A stretch of 64,000 nucleotides of DNA from AP-15 sp963790875 (GCA_963790875.1 CAWBQT010000001.1:550676-614675); one strand, 5' to 3'; shown: positions 17,501 to 26,530, counted from the first letter of the stretch. The notes: generated by a model not told the origin, from the sequence alone. Numbers and translations are program-made.

Positions 17501-17557
17501 TTGATCACACGCGCATCTCGGCCTTCTTGCTGCGTTCGGCCCCTAGACGGCGGTGAA

Positions 17558-17632
17558 GGCCCCTCACCCTCCCGCTGCGCGGCTCCCTCCCTCTCCCCGC
17601 TTGCCGGGGAGACAGCCGGGGGGTGAGGGGCC
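17558..17632. repeat. Palindromic intergenic repeat, CCCCTCACC type, copy 2
   Basis: The outer arms GGCCCCTCACCC (17558-17569) and GGGTGAGGGGCC (17621-17632) are a perfect 12-base inverted repeat. Inside lies a CTCCCCGCTTGCCGGGGAG hairpin. It overlaps the 3' end of the doubtful reading frame at 17564-17830. Confidence 0.75.
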
Positions 17633-17830
17633 GCTATCGACGCTTGCGTCGGCCTCCAAGAGGTCGCGCACGCTGGCGAAGGCCAGCTTTTTCGGCCGCG
17701 GCGCGGGCGCGCCGCCGAACTCGCCGCGCTCGGCGGCGAGTTTCCGCATCAGCCGGTGCCGCGGGCTCTGCGTCGCATGCCCGGAAATGCCGTGCTTATG
17801 GCTGCCGATGCCGCCGCGGCCTTGCTGCAT
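17564..17830 (-). CDS. Small hypothetical protein downstream of folE
   Basis: An 88-codon frame starting 28 bases after the folE stop. The middle (SPRHRLMRKLAAERGEF, then PKKLAFASVRDLLEAD) looks like protein: charged and helical. The last 20 or so codons are encoded by the palindromic repeat, so the real C-terminus was probably rewritten by repeat insertion. It is not recognised, and it may be a fragment. Confidence 0.25.
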   Translation of the reverse strand: MQQGRGGIGSHKHGISGHATQSPRHRLMRKLAAERGEFGGAPAPRPKKLAFASVRDLLEADASVDSGPSPPGCLPGKRGEGGSRAAGG

Positions 17831-17858
17831 GACCTCTCTGCCCCGCGGGCCTCCCCGG

Positions 17859-18515
17859 TCAGACGTTGTCGAGCTTGGCGACGCCCGGCGTGCCGAACAT
17901 GGTGAGCACTTCGCGCCGGCTCGATGGATCGTCGCGAAAGGCGCCGAGCATGCGGCTCGTCACCATCGTCACCCCCGGCTTGTGGACGCCGCGCGTCGTC
18001 ATGCATTGATGCGCCGCTTCGATCATTACCGCGACACCTTTCGGCTGCAGCACCTCGTCTATCGTATTCGCAATCTGCGATGTCATCTTTTCCTGGATCT
18101 GCAATCGCTTGGCATAGACGTCGACGAGCCGCGCCAGTTTCGAGATGCCGACGACGCGGTTGTTCGGCAGATAGGCGATGTGCACTTTGCCGATGAACGG
18201 CGCGAGATGGTGCTCGCAATGCAACTCGAAGCGGATGTCCTTCAACACGACGATCTCGTCATAGCCGTCGATCGCCTCGAAGGTGCGCTGCAGCAAGGCG
18301 ACCGGGTCTTCGTCATAGCCGCTGAAAAACTCCCGATAGGCGCGCGCGATCCGTTCCGGCGTGCCGAGCAGCCCCTCGCGCTCCGGATCGTCCCCGGCCC
18401 AGCGGATCAGGGTGCGCACCGCCGCCTCGACTTCGGGCTGGCTCGGCCGCGACGGGAAGGGCGATATAGCGCGCGGTTCGGCCGCGGCTAAGGACGGTGC
18501 GAAGCTGCGCGACAT
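17859..18515 (-). CDS. folE: GTP cyclohydrolase I
   Basis: Converts GTP to 7,8-dihydroneopterin triphosphate, the first step of folate and pterin synthesis. ATG 18513-18515 is chosen because homologues start shortly before the variable N-terminus (MSRSFAPS) and an AAAGAAAGAG site precedes it. A longer frame to 18887 only overlaps apaG. Zinc ligands are visible in RFELHCEHHLAPF (Cys, His) and HQCMTTRGVHKPG (Cys). Other signatures are IGKVHIAYLPNNRVVGISKL and LQIQEKMTSQIA. About 218 residues, full length. Confidence 0.97.
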   Translation of the reverse strand: MSRSFAPSLAAAEPRAISPFPSRPSQPEVEAAVRTLIRWAGDDPEREGLLGTPERIARAYREFFSGYDEDPVALLQRTFEAIDGYDEIVVLKDIRFELHCEHHLAPFIGKVHIAYLPNNRVVGISKLARLVDVYAKRLQIQEKMTSQIANTIDEVLQPKGVAVMIEAAHQCMTTRGVHKPGVTMVTSRMLGAFRDDPSSRREVLTMFGTPGVAKLDNV

Positions 18516-18579
18516 CGATGCTCTTTCTTTTTGCAGGTTAGAGAGGCGGGGCTGCCCGGCGCTTGCGGCCGGGCCGCGT

Positions 18580-18972
18580 TCAGTTGAGGCGAACTTTCTG
18601 GTGCGGGCTGTCGAGCGAGAAAGCCGGGACTCGGACCCAGAAACTCTCGCCGCCCGGCGTTTCCATCTCGTAGCTGCCGACCATGATGCCCGAGGGAGTC
18701 GGCAGCGGCGTGCCGCTCGTATATTCGAAGCTTTCGCCCGGCCCCAGCACCGGCTGCTCGCCGACGACGCCCGGGCCGCGCACTTCCTGCACCTGCCCGC
18801 GGCCGTCGGTGATCTTCCAGTGACGATTGCGCAGCTGAACCGTTTCTCCGCCCTGATTCTCGATCCGCACGTGGTAGGCCCACACAAAGCGGTTTTGGTC
18901 CGGCGCCGATTGGTCTTCGAGGTAGAACGGTTTGACCGTGACGTTGATCGACCGGGTGGTGTCCGAATACAT
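18580..18972 (-). CDS. apaG: ApaG domain protein
   Basis: A 130-residue protein with the fibronectin-III-like ApaG fold. It shows VTVKPFYLEDQS (about residue 11), YHVRIENQGGETVQLRNRHW (about 33), EYTSGTPLPTPSGIMVGSYE (about 82) and the C-terminal WVRVPAFSLDSP. ApaG has been linked to Co2+/Mg2+ efflux, and the domain also occurs in F-box proteins; its biochemical role is unsettled. It lies 64 bases upstream of folE on the same strand. Confidence 0.95.
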   Translation of the reverse strand: MYSDTTRSINVTVKPFYLEDQSAPDQNRFVWAYHVRIENQGGETVQLRNRHWKITDGRGQVQEVRGPGVVGEQPVLGPGESFEYTSGTPLPTPSGIMVGSYEMETPGGESFWVRVPAFSLDSPHQKVRLN

Positions 18973-19076
18973 CGCCGGCAGCCCTATTCAATCCATCCGC
19001 TGTTTCGCCCGGCGCAGTGCCGGCGGTGCCGACCGGAGGCCGGCGCCCAACAATGTCGGCCCGGCGCCGGAACCCG

Positions 19077-19958
19077 TCAAGACCGGCCCGGCGCCAGGAG
19101 TTCGAGGAGCCGGTCGTCGCCGACCTGCCGCGAGCCCTGCGGGCTGATCGGCTGGACGCAGACATGATCGGCGCCGGCGTCCCAGTGTTGCCGGATGCGA
19201 TCGCGGATGGCGGCTTCGCCGCCCCAGGCGACGATCGCGTCGAGAAAGCGGTTCGAGCCGCCGCCGGCCAGGTCGTCGTCGCCGAAGCCCTGGCGGCGCC
19301 AGGCATTGACGTAGTTTTCAAGCTGCAGATAGCGCGACAGCGCCTCGCGCGCGGCGGCGCGCGCCTTGCCGGGGTCGCTCTCGAACAGCACCCAGACCTC
19401 GGGGCACAACAGCTTGCCGGGGCCGAGAATGCGGCGCGCCTCGGCGGTATGCTCCGGCGTCGTGTTGTAGGGATGGGCGCCGTCGGCCAGCTCGGCCGAA
19501 AGCGCCATCATGCGCGGCCCCAGCGCCGCGACGATCGTCAAAGGCGGTTCGGGCGGCGGCGGCGCCGGATAAGGGGTGTCGCGCATCGCCCGCAGATAGG
19601 TGCGCATCGTCGCCACCGGCCGGCCGTAATTGTGGCCGCGCATCCCTTCGACCATCGGCCGGTGCGACACCCCGACGCCGAGCAGGAACCGGCTGCCCGA
19701 CTGTTCGGCGAGGCCGCGCTGACCGTTCGCCATCGCCATCGGATCGCGCGCGTAGATATTGGCGATGCCGGTCGCGACGATCAGCTTCTCGGTGTTGGCG
19801 AGGAGCCAGGCCGAGTGTGCGAGCGCATTCCGCCCCCGGCTTTCGGGCAGCCACAGCGCGGCATAGCCCCAGGCTTCGACGCGCTTGGCAAAGGCCGCTC
19901 CTGCGGCCGCCGACATCGCGTCCATCCCGGTCCAGACGCCGAGTTTTCCGAGGTTCAT
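19077..19958 (-). CDS. LLM class oxidoreductase 6, TIGR03620-like
   Basis: A 293-residue luciferase-like enzyme of the TIGR03620-type branch. It starts MNLGKLGVWTGMDAMS and shows AALWLPESRGRNALAHS (about residue 33), GIANIYARDPMAMA (about 64) and GSRFLLGVGVSHRPMVEGM (about 86). A proline run, PYPAPPPPEPP (about 128), precedes LTIVAALGPRMMALSAE. It is usually annotated F420-dependent. It is 40 bases downstream of a DinB-like gene on the same strand. Confidence 0.88.
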   Translation of the reverse strand: MNLGKLGVWTGMDAMSAAAGAAFAKRVEAWGYAALWLPESRGRNALAHSAWLLANTEKLIVATGIANIYARDPMAMANGQRGLAEQSGSRFLLGVGVSHRPMVEGMRGHNYGRPVATMRTYLRAMRDTPYPAPPPPEPPLTIVAALGPRMMALSAELADGAHPYNTTPEHTAEARRILGPGKLLCPEVWVLFESDPGKARAAAREALSRYLQLENYVNAWRRQGFGDDDLAGGGSNRFLDAIVAWGGEAAIRDRIRQHWDAGADHVCVQPISPQGSRQVGDDRLLELLAPGRS

Positions 19959-19998
19959 TCTCGAGACTCCTTTTCAGACCAAGCGCGAGCGGCGCCCC

Positions 19999-20511
19999 TC
20001 ATTCGATGATCTCCGACACCACGAGGAACAGGTCGGTGTCGCCGGTCGCCTGGCCGGCGGCCGTCAGCAAGGCGTGTGCCTGGCCGCGGTGATGCGTCTG
20101 GTGGTTGAAGAAATGGGTTACCAGAAGCCGCTTCGGGGCGCGGATTTCGCGGTTCGCCGCACCGCTGAACCACACCATGTCGTCGCCGAGCCATTTATCA
20201 TCGACCTTGTCGGCCCAGCGGGCGATGCCGGCATCGGCCGCCTCGCGGGTCGCGGCGAGTTCGTCGAAGTTCCCGATCATCAGGGCGCTCTGTTTGATCG
20301 GGGTCGCCGGTTTCGGCCAGCCGTCGAAGCGCGACATCCATTGCTGATCGCCCCACAGGATGTGGGTCAAGGTGCCATGGATCGAGCCCCAGAAAGCGCC
20401 GCGCGGCGCTCGTCGCTCGGCGTCGGACAGCCTGCCGGCGGCGCCGAAGAGGCGTCGGTTCATCTCGGCATTGTAGGCGGCCATCGTCCGGACATAGGCG
20501 GGTGTGATCAT
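19999..20511 (-). CDS. DinB family protein
   Basis: A four-helix-bundle metal protein of 170 residues. The three likely metal histidines are in GTLTHILWGDQQWM (His about 49) and THFFNHQTHHRGQAHALL (His about 132 and 136-137). DinB relatives act as thiol-dependent transferases using bacillithiol, mycothiol or glutathione, or as stress proteins; which applies here is unknown. It forms a minus-strand run with the crotonase upstream (27-base gap) and LLM gene 6 downstream. Confidence 0.9.
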   Translation of the reverse strand: MITPAYVRTMAAYNAEMNRRLFGAAGRLSDAERRAPRGAFWGSIHGTLTHILWGDQQWMSRFDGWPKPATPIKQSALMIGNFDELAATREAADAGIARWADKVDDKWLGDDMVWFSGAANREIRAPKRLLVTHFFNHQTHHRGQAHALLTAAGQATGDTDLFLVVSEIIE

Positions 20512-20538
20512 CGGGGCTCCTCGTGTTCGGCTGTCCGT

Positions 20539-21339
20539 TCAGCGGCCTTTGAACGGGCCGGGCGGACGCTTTTCGGCGAAGGCGCGGGCCGCCTCCTGAA
20601 AGTCCTCGCTGAGATAGAGCTTCAGGGGTGCGGTCTGCATCGCCACCTCACGCGCCAGCTCACCCATGTACCAGCGCCGGGTCCGCACCGTCGCCCGCAC
20701 CGACAAGGGCGGGTTCTTGGCGACCGCCGCGGCGAGCTCATAGGCGGTTTCGAGATGCCGGCCCGCGGGCGCGACGCGATTGACGATGCCGGCGGCGAGC
20801 GCCTCTTCGGCGGTGAAGAAGCGGCCGGTCAACGCCGCCTCATTGGCAAAGGCCGCCGCACCGCGGAAATGCAATAACGCCCAATAGCGGGCGCCGCCGA
20901 GGCCGCGCGCGGTTTCGGTGATCTGGAACCTGGTGCCGGCCTCGGCGACGATCAGGTCGCTTTCCAGCACGATGCCAAAGGCGAGACCCATCGCATAGCC
21001 GTGCGGTGCGGCGATGACCGGCTTCCAGTTGACGGCGCGGGTGAAGAGATCGGCGGAATTGGCACCCCACCCCTGCGGCCCGCCCAGCGCCTCGAATTCC
21101 TCGCGCCGGCGCAGCTGGCGCTGATGCACATCGGCGCCGCTCGAAAAGGCGCGACCCTTGCCGCACAGCACCGCGACCTCTGCCTCCGGATCGAGATCGA
21201 AACGGCGCAAGGCGTCGGCCAGCTCCCGCACCAGATCGTCATTGAAGGCGTTGAGCCGATCCGGCCGGTTCAAGGTCAGGGTCGCGATCTGGTCGCGGCA
21301 TTGATATTCGACCAGACCGGTGCCGCTCGTCTCGCTCAT
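20539..21339 (-). CDS. Crotonase-fold protein lacking the first catalytic glutamate
   Basis: Enoyl-CoA hydratase/isomerase superfamily, 266 residues from ATG 21337-21339 (GAGGCAGC upstream). The N-terminal TLTLNRPDRLNAFND and the oxyanion segment GKGRAFSSGADVHQRQ are clear. The second motif reads AAPHGYAMGLAFGIVLESDL. The hydratase Glu of the GGGxE motif is replaced here by Gly, whereas ITETARGLGG keeps the second Glu. Plain hydration is therefore doubtful; isomerase, hydrolase or dehalogenase-like chemistry is possible. Confidence 0.88.
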   Translation of the reverse strand: MSETSGTGLVEYQCRDQIATLTLNRPDRLNAFNDDLVRELADALRRFDLDPEAEVAVLCGKGRAFSSGADVHQRQLRRREEFEALGGPQGWGANSADLFTRAVNWKPVIAAPHGYAMGLAFGIVLESDLIVAEAGTRFQITETARGLGGARYWALLHFRGAAAFANEAALTGRFFTAEEALAAGIVNRVAPAGRHLETAYELAAAVAKNPPLSVRATVRTRRWYMGELAREVAMQTAPLKLYLSEDFQEAARAFAEKRPPGPFKGR

Positions 21340-21482
21340 GATTTGCTGCCTCGCTCGCCCTTTGCGGCCGACAGCATAGCGCCGGCGCCGGGGAATTCCC
21401 AACCGGCACGGTCTCCGCCGGCTCGCGTCCACGGTGTAGGATCGCCCGCGACGACGACCCGGGTATCAGAGGAGCGGCGAGG

Positions 21483-22871
21483 ATGCGGCTCGAAGCGTTG
21501 TTCCGGCCGAGATCGATTGCCGTTCTCGGCGCCTCGGAGAGGCCGACCATCGGGCGCCGGCTGATCGCTTCGCTCGACCGGATCGGTTTTGCCGGTGCCG
21601 TATATCCGGTCAATCCGAACTACCCGACCGTGCTCGGCCACCGATGCTGGCCCGATCTCGCGGCACTCCCCGAGGCACCCGACCTCGCGCTGTTCTGCAT
21701 CGGTCACGAACGCGTCCCCGAGGCGCTCGACAGGGCGGCGCGGCGCGGCGTGCGCGGCGCCGTCATCTATGACGGCGGCTTTGCCGAACAGGGCGAGGCC
21801 GGAAGGCGGCGGCAGGCGCGCGTGTCGGACATCTGCCGCGAGGCCGGCATCGCGCTGTGCGGGCCGAATTGCATGGGCGTGCTGAACCCGCACCACCCGA
21901 GCACCTCCTATCTGCAGGAACTGCGCGATCCGGCGGGGCTCGCCGGCAATGTCGGTCTCGTCTCGCAGAGCGGCTCGTTCTGCGTCAGCCTCTTGACCGA
22001 CATCAGGCGCTTCGGGTTCAGCAACGTCGTCTCGTCCGGCAACGAGGCGGTGCTGACCGCCGCGGATTACCTCGACTATCTCATCGACGACCCGGCGACC
22101 CGCATCGTCGGCGCTTTCATCGAAACCGTCAGAGAGCCGGAACGCTTTGCCGCGGCACTCGACCGCGCCGCCGCGAACGGCAAGCTGGTCGCGGTGCTGA
22201 AGGTCGGCCGGACGGCGCGCACGCGCCGCGCCGTCGCCACCCACACCGGCGGCGAGGCCGGGGACGCGGCGCAAACTTCGGCGCTGCTGCGGGCGCACGG
22301 CGCGATCGAGGTCGCCGATCTCGTCGAATTGACCGAGCTGTTGGCCGCATATCAGGGCGGCCGGCCGCCGGCCGGTCGGCGCCTCGGGATCATCACGTCA
22401 TCCGGTGGTCTTGCCGAGCTGATCCTCGACCTCGCCGCGGCGGCGAATTTGCCGGTGCCGCCGCTTTCGCCCGCCATGAAGGCGCAGATCGAACGCGAAA
22501 TCGGCTTCGTCAGCGGCGACGGCAACCCGCTCGACGCCTGGGGCAGCGGCGCCTTTGCCGCCAACCTGCCGAAGGCGCTCGCTCTCTTCGACGCCAGCCC
22601 CGATCACGACATCGTCATCCTCTGCCGCGACAATGGCGACGGCCAGCCTTTCGACACGCCCGAACTGGCGCGAACCTATCTCGAACTCTTCGCCGCCGCC
22701 GCCGCGAAGAGCCGCAAGCCGCACGCCCTGCTGCAGACGCGGCCGGGCGTCATGGACCGGGCGCAGGCGGCGCTGCTGCGCGCCAACGGGATCGCGATGG
22801 TCGGCGGCCTGCGCGAGGGGCTCGTCGCGATCGACCGGCTCGCTTCATGGCCGGTTTCGAGAAAACCCTAG
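21483..22871 (+). CDS. NDP-forming acyl-CoA synthetase alpha-type protein (CoA-binding and ligase domains)
   Basis: Resembles the alpha half of ADP-forming acetyl-CoA synthetases. The CoA-binding Rossmann domain is at residues 1-130 (RPRSIAVLGASERPTIGRR, then GPNCMGVLNP). Two flavodoxin-like ligase domains follow (GLVSQSGSFCVSLLTDI, VVSSGNEAVLTAADYLDYL, and GIITSSGGLAELILDL). The phosphohistidine loop reads ATHTGGEAGD. The ATP-grasp beta domain that completes the enzyme is absent, and no candidate lies nearby, so activity needs a distant partner. It is followed after 16 bases by a crotonase, probably as one operon. Confidence 0.88.
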   Translation: MRLEALFRPRSIAVLGASERPTIGRRLIASLDRIGFAGAVYPVNPNYPTVLGHRCWPDLAALPEAPDLALFCIGHERVPEALDRAARRGVRGAVIYDGGFAEQGEAGRRRQARVSDICREAGIALCGPNCMGVLNPHHPSTSYLQELRDPAGLAGNVGLVSQSGSFCVSLLTDIRRFGFSNVVSSGNEAVLTAADYLDYLIDDPATRIVGAFIETVREPERFAAALDRAAANGKLVAVLKVGRTARTRRAVATHTGGEAGDAAQTSALLRAHGAIEVADLVELTELLAAYQGGRPPAGRRLGIITSSGGLAELILDLAAAANLPVPPLSPAMKAQIEREIGFVSGDGNPLDAWGSGAFAANLPKALALFDASPDHDIVILCRDNGDGQPFDTPELARTYLELFAAAAAKSRKPHALLQTRPGVMDRAQAALLRANGIAMVGGLREGLVAIDRLASWPVSRKP

Positions 22872-22887
22872 TCCAGGAGGACAACGC

Positions 22888-23706
22888 ATGGCCGAGCCTG
22901 TGGTCCTGTACGATGTCGACGATAAGGTCGGCGTCATCACTCTGAACCGACCGCAAAAGCTCAACGCGATCAGCGCGGAATTGCGGCATGCCCTGGAGGA
23001 CGCCTTCGCCCGGGCCGACGAGGACCCGGCGACCAGCGTCGTGTTGCTGCGCGCCGCGGGCCGCAGCTTCTGCGCCGGCTACGATATCGGCGCGAAGGAG
23101 CCCGGCGCCGATGACTGGCGTACCGACCCGGCGAAGGCGCACGCCCATCTCAAACCCCAGCTCGATTTCGAGATGATGCCGTGGGCGATGAAAAAGCCGG
23201 TCATCGCCGCGGTTCAGGGCCACGTCATGGGCGGCGGCTGCGAGCTCGTCATGCTGTGCGACCTGACGATCGCCGCCGACAACGCCGTTTTCGGCGAACC
23301 GGAGGTGCGTTTCTCGGCGGTCGGCCCGGCGATCGTCATGCCGATGATCATCGGCTACAAGAAGGCGCGCGAACTCCTCTATTTCGGCGAGACGATCGAC
23401 GCCGCGGCCGCTCTATCCTTGGGCATGGTCAACCGCGTCGTGCCGCTCACCGAATTGCCGGCAGCGAGCCTCGCCTGGGCCAAGCGACTGACCTTGATCT
23501 CGCCAGAAGCGCTTTACGCGACAAAGCGCGCCGTCAACTGCACCGCCGACGCGGCCGGCTTCCGCACGGCGCTCTATGCCGGGCTCGACGTCGTCGGTCC
23601 GCTTTATGCGACCCGCACCGAGCTCGGCGACAGGTTTCGCGCCATCGCCGCCGCCGAGGGCGTCCCCGCCGCCGTCCGCTGGCGCACCGCGCAATTCAAG
23701 GAATAG
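22888..23706 (+). CDS. Enoyl-CoA hydratase/isomerase family protein
   Basis: A 272-residue crotonase. ATG 22888 is preceded by a strong AGGAGG at 22875-22880; the longer upstream frame overlaps the synthetase gene and is rejected. It shows GVITLNRPQKLNAISAE, SFCAGYDIGAKE (oxyanion hole), AVQGHVMGGGCELVML (first Glu present) and FGEPEVRFSAVGPA (second Glu present). Hydratase activity is therefore plausible, unlike for the crotonase at 20539. It is likely co-transcribed with the synthetase-like gene and acts on the CoA ester that complex would form. Confidence 0.92.
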   Translation: MAEPVVLYDVDDKVGVITLNRPQKLNAISAELRHALEDAFARADEDPATSVVLLRAAGRSFCAGYDIGAKEPGADDWRTDPAKAHAHLKPQLDFEMMPWAMKKPVIAAVQGHVMGGGCELVMLCDLTIAADNAVFGEPEVRFSAVGPAIVMPMIIGYKKARELLYFGETIDAAAALSLGMVNRVVPLTELPAASLAWAKRLTLISPEALYATKRAVNCTADAAGFRTALYAGLDVVGPLYATRTELGDRFRAIAAAEGVPAAVRWRTAQFKE

Positions 23707-23794
23707 CCGCTCAGACCAACCAAAACGCGGAGCTTGCATGCCGGTCCGGGCATCCTAATCTTACCTCCATCTTACCATTTATTAGAGAGCGCTG

Positions 23795-24076
23795 ATGGCA
23801 GCCGTTGAAGCACTGACGACCACGGTGTCGACCAAGGGTCAGGTCATCCTGCCCAAGGTAATCCGGCAGCGAAGGAATTGGGAGGCGGGCACACTCCTGA
23901 TGGTGGAAGATACCCCCGATGGCGTGTTGCTGAAAGCGGCGCCGCTGTTCGCGCCGACACGGCCGGAGGACGTCTACGGATTACTGGCCTACGCAGGACC
24001 GCCGAAGAGCCTCGAAGAAATGAATGCCGGCATAGAAGCCGAAGCGCGGCGCCGCCATGCTGGCGATCGATACTAA
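23795..24076 (+). CDS. vapB: AbrB/MazE-fold antitoxin (VapB type)
   Basis: A 93-residue protein with a swapped-hairpin DNA-binding domain at residues 8-50 (TTTVSTKGQVILPKVIRQ, then WEAGTLLMVEDTPDGVLL). An acidic, flexible tail should wrap the toxin. It overlaps the PIN toxin gene by 20 bases. Such pairs repress their own promoter, which probably lies in the AT-richer 23707-23794 gap. Confidence 0.92.
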   Translation: MAAVEALTTTVSTKGQVILPKVIRQRRNWEAGTLLMVEDTPDGVLLKAAPLFAPTRPEDVYGLLAYAGPPKSLEEMNAGIEAEARRRHAGDRY

Positions 24077-24446
24077 TCTCATCGTGCGCTATTTGACCGG
24101 CGACGACCCGGAGCAATCTGCGAAAGCCAAGCGCCTGATCGACGGGGAGGATGTTTTCATCTGCACGACGGTATTGCTGGAAACCGAATGGGTGCTGCGC
24201 AGCGTCTACGGCTACCCGCCTGCACAGCTAGCCGGAGCGCTTGCCGCCTTCGCGGGACTTCCGCGTGTTAAGATTGAGGACCCAGCTGTGGCTGCGAGAG
24301 CGCTGGACTGGATGCGGAACGGGCTCGATTTCGCCGATGCTCTGCATCTGGCCAAGGCGGGGCATTGTGAAGCGTTCGTCAGTTTTGACCGTCGCTTTGC
24401 TGCAGTTGCCAACTCGCTCAGCGAGGTGAAGGTACGCGCTCCGTAA
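24057..24446 (+). CDS. vapC: PIN-domain ribonuclease toxin (VapC type)
   Basis: A 129-residue PIN-domain RNase. The acidic metal site is complete: Asp5 in MLAIDTN, Glu42 in LLETEWVL, Asp91/Asp94 in LDFADALHL and Asp111 in SFDRRF. Target RNAs of this family include initiator tRNA and rRNA. It is translated from an ATG inside the antitoxin gene, and the pair appears intact. It is chromosomally placed between fatty-acid-type genes, with no flanking mobile element. Confidence 0.93.
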   Translation: MLAIDTNLIVRYLTGDDPEQSAKAKRLIDGEDVFICTTVLLETEWVLRSVYGYPPAQLAGALAAFAGLPRVKIEDPAVAARALDWMRNGLDFADALHLAKAGHCEAFVSFDRRFAAVANSLSEVKVRAP

Positions 24447-24552
24447 CAGATGCCGCGCACCAGCCGGCGTCAACCAAGCGGTTCGAGAGCGCCGAGGATC
24501 GTCGGCGGCAGCTCGGACACGGTCGCGTCGAGCGACGCCCCGTTTATGCAGT

Positions 24553-25692
24553 TTATGCAGGGGCGAACAGGTCGGGGGACGTCGCCGGCCGCGGCAAGAT
24601 CGGCGCCGGCGCTGCGGCGAACGCGTCGTCCTTTTGCAGCACCGGCAGGACCCGGTCGGCGAAGAGCCGCATGTTCTTCTCGGCGTCCGTATGCGGGATG
24701 CCACCGAACGAGAATTCGGTGACGAGATGGTCGGTGCCGGTCAGGCGCTGCAACTCGGCGATCTGCGCGATGCAATCGTCGGGCGTGCCGACGATCTGGA
24801 TCTTGACGTAGAACTCGGTCGCCCGCGTCCGTTCGTCGTCGCTCTGCAGCCGGGCGTAGGTCTTGGCCATCTTGCCGTAAGTCTCGTAGCCCTTGACCGT
24901 GGCGAGATGTCCGTCCGAGAAATGGTAATGGTTGTCGATCGACTCCCATTTCTTGCCGAGCCATTGCATCGCCCGGTCATGCGCCTCGCTGTGGCTCTCG
25001 GCGCAGGAAACATTGGTCAGGATGATCGGCGGCGGCGGGTGGTGACCGACCGAGAGCGCGATCTCGCGGTAGTTGACGATGCTCTCGGCCGCCTTAGGCC
25101 ATTCGTTCTGCATCACGACCAGGATGCCGAAGCCGAGCTTGGCCATGATCTCGGCCAATTCCGGGCTGATCGACGACGCGAAGAACCGCTCCTCGGGGTG
25201 CGAGATCGGGCGCGGCCGGATCGCAGTGCGCGGGATCTGGAAGAACTCGCCCTGCCACTCGAATTCGGGCTCGCGCAACGCCTTGCGGATCAATTTCGCG
25301 GCTTCGGCAAAGCGCGGCCGGGCCTCGCCCATCGGGATGCGAAAGCCTTCGTATTCGACGCTCGCCGCACCCCGGCCAAAGCCGAAGAGGCAGCGCCCTT
25401 GCGAGAGGATGTCGAGGAGGGCAATCCCCTCGGCGACGCGGATCGGATCGTGCCACGGCAGCACGATGACCGCCGTGCCGAAGATGATCCGCTTGGTGCG
25501 GCCGGCGAAATAGGCAAGGAGCTGCAGCGGCGCCGGCGACATCGCATAACCGGTGAAATGGTGCTCGAGCGCGAACAGCAAGTCGAAGCCCAGCGGCTCG
25601 GCGAGATCGCCCATCGCCAGATGGTCGGCGACGACCGCAACATCGGAGCGGCCGGGCTCGGACAACATATTGAGCGCGATGCCGACCTTCAT
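24553..25692 (-). CDS. LLM class flavin-dependent oxidoreductase 7
   Basis: A 379-residue member of the luciferase branch with an EHHF motif. The start at 25690-25692 (MKVGIALNMLSEPGRSD) fits the family; a longer frame would extend 13 residues. It shows LLFALEHHFTGYAMSP (about residue 38), TAVIVLPWHDPIRVAEG (about 73) and GRCLFGFGRGAASVEYEGF (about 100). The late VGTPDDCIAQIAELQRLTG and TEFSFGGIPH are also family-typical. It is longer than the other LLM proteins here because of a Pro/Ala-rich tail. It lies divergent from the metallophosphoesterase. Confidence 0.9.
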   Translation of the reverse strand: MKVGIALNMLSEPGRSDVAVVADHLAMGDLAEPLGFDLLFALEHHFTGYAMSPAPLQLLAYFAGRTKRIIFGTAVIVLPWHDPIRVAEGIALLDILSQGRCLFGFGRGAASVEYEGFRIPMGEARPRFAEAAKLIRKALREPEFEWQGEFFQIPRTAIRPRPISHPEERFFASSISPELAEIMAKLGFGILVVMQNEWPKAAESIVNYREIALSVGHHPPPPIILTNVSCAESHSEAHDRAMQWLGKKWESIDNHYHFSDGHLATVKGYETYGKMAKTYARLQSDDERTRATEFYVKIQIVGTPDDCIAQIAELQRLTGTDHLVTEFSFGGIPHTDAEKNMRLFADRVLPVLQKDDAFAAAPAPILPRPATSPDLFAPA

Positions 25693-25772
25693 GGCGGTTC
25701 TCCGGGAAAAGGGTCTGGTTCGCTGCGCCAATTGCCGCCCCGGCGCGGCACAATGTCAAGGTCGCCGAGAAC

Positions 25773-26501
25773 ATGACGACGGTGATCAACCCGGCCGAGG
25801 TGGTGCTCGTGCACAGCTCGGACATCCATGTCGATGAGGGCCCCGACGAGCAGCACGGCGACGGGACGGCCGGTCTTGCGGCGGTGCTGGCGACGGCGCA
25901 CGGTTTGCGTGCGGGCATAGTCCTTTTGGCCGGAGACACCTTCGAGGGCAACCATCTGACCCGGGCGACGCTCGACAGGTCCGCTCGCATTCTGGCCGAA
26001 GCAGGCCGGCCGGTCGTAATCCTGCCGGGCAATCACGATCCGGCCTTGCCGGACGGGGTGTTCAGCCGCGGCGGCTTCGCCACCATTCCGAATGTCGCGA
26101 TACTCGGCGTCACGCATGACGAGGCCGTAAGGTTCGGGACTTTCGATCTCGAAATTTGCGGCCGGCCGCATCGCGACTACCAGGACATGCCGCCGTTGCG
26201 CGGGCCGCGCCCGCGCTCGGCGCGCTGGCAGGTGGCGGTCGGACACGGCCATTACGAGCCGCCCGCGACGCGCGCCACCCCGCTACGGCCCTCTTGGGTG
26301 TTCGGCGACGAGGAGATCGCCGCGACCGGCGCCGATTATCTGGCGCTCGGCCATTGGGACCGGCCGGCACAAGTCGGCAACGGCTCCGTCCCAGCCTATT
26401 ATTCGGGCTCGCCGGATCTCGCCGGCACCGTCAACCTCGTTCGGCTGACTGCCGCCGGAGAGGTTCTGGTGACCCGCGAGAAACTGATCCGGCGGCGCTG
26501 A
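25773..26501 (+). CDS. Calcineurin-like metallophosphoesterase
   Basis: Binuclear-metal phosphoesterase, 242 residues. The ordered motifs are present: SSDIHVDEG (DxH), VLLAGDTFEGN (GDxxE), LPGNHDP (GNHD), VAVGHGHYE and LALGHWDRP (GHxH-like). The YYSGSPDLAGT end resembles DNA-repair exonuclease (SbcD)-like and YfcE-like members. Phosphodiesterase or nuclease action is possible; the substrate is unknown. It is followed by ridA after 29 bases in the same direction. Confidence 0.9.
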   Translation: MTTVINPAEVVLVHSSDIHVDEGPDEQHGDGTAGLAAVLATAHGLRAGIVLLAGDTFEGNHLTRATLDRSARILAEAGRPVVILPGNHDPALPDGVFSRGGFATIPNVAILGVTHDEAVRFGTFDLEICGRPHRDYQDMPPLRGPRPRSARWQVAVGHGHYEPPATRATPLRPSWVFGDEEIAATGADYLALGHWDRPAQVGNGSVPAYYSGSPDLAGTVNLVRLTAAGEVLVTREKLIRRR

Positions 26502-26530
26502 CCCTCTTTCCGACGAAGCGGAGGAACGAC

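Noticed and set aside
22555..22887. Upstream extension of the crotonase at 22888
   Set aside because: It overlaps the synthetase-like gene in another frame. AGGAGG at 22875 fixes the start at 22888.
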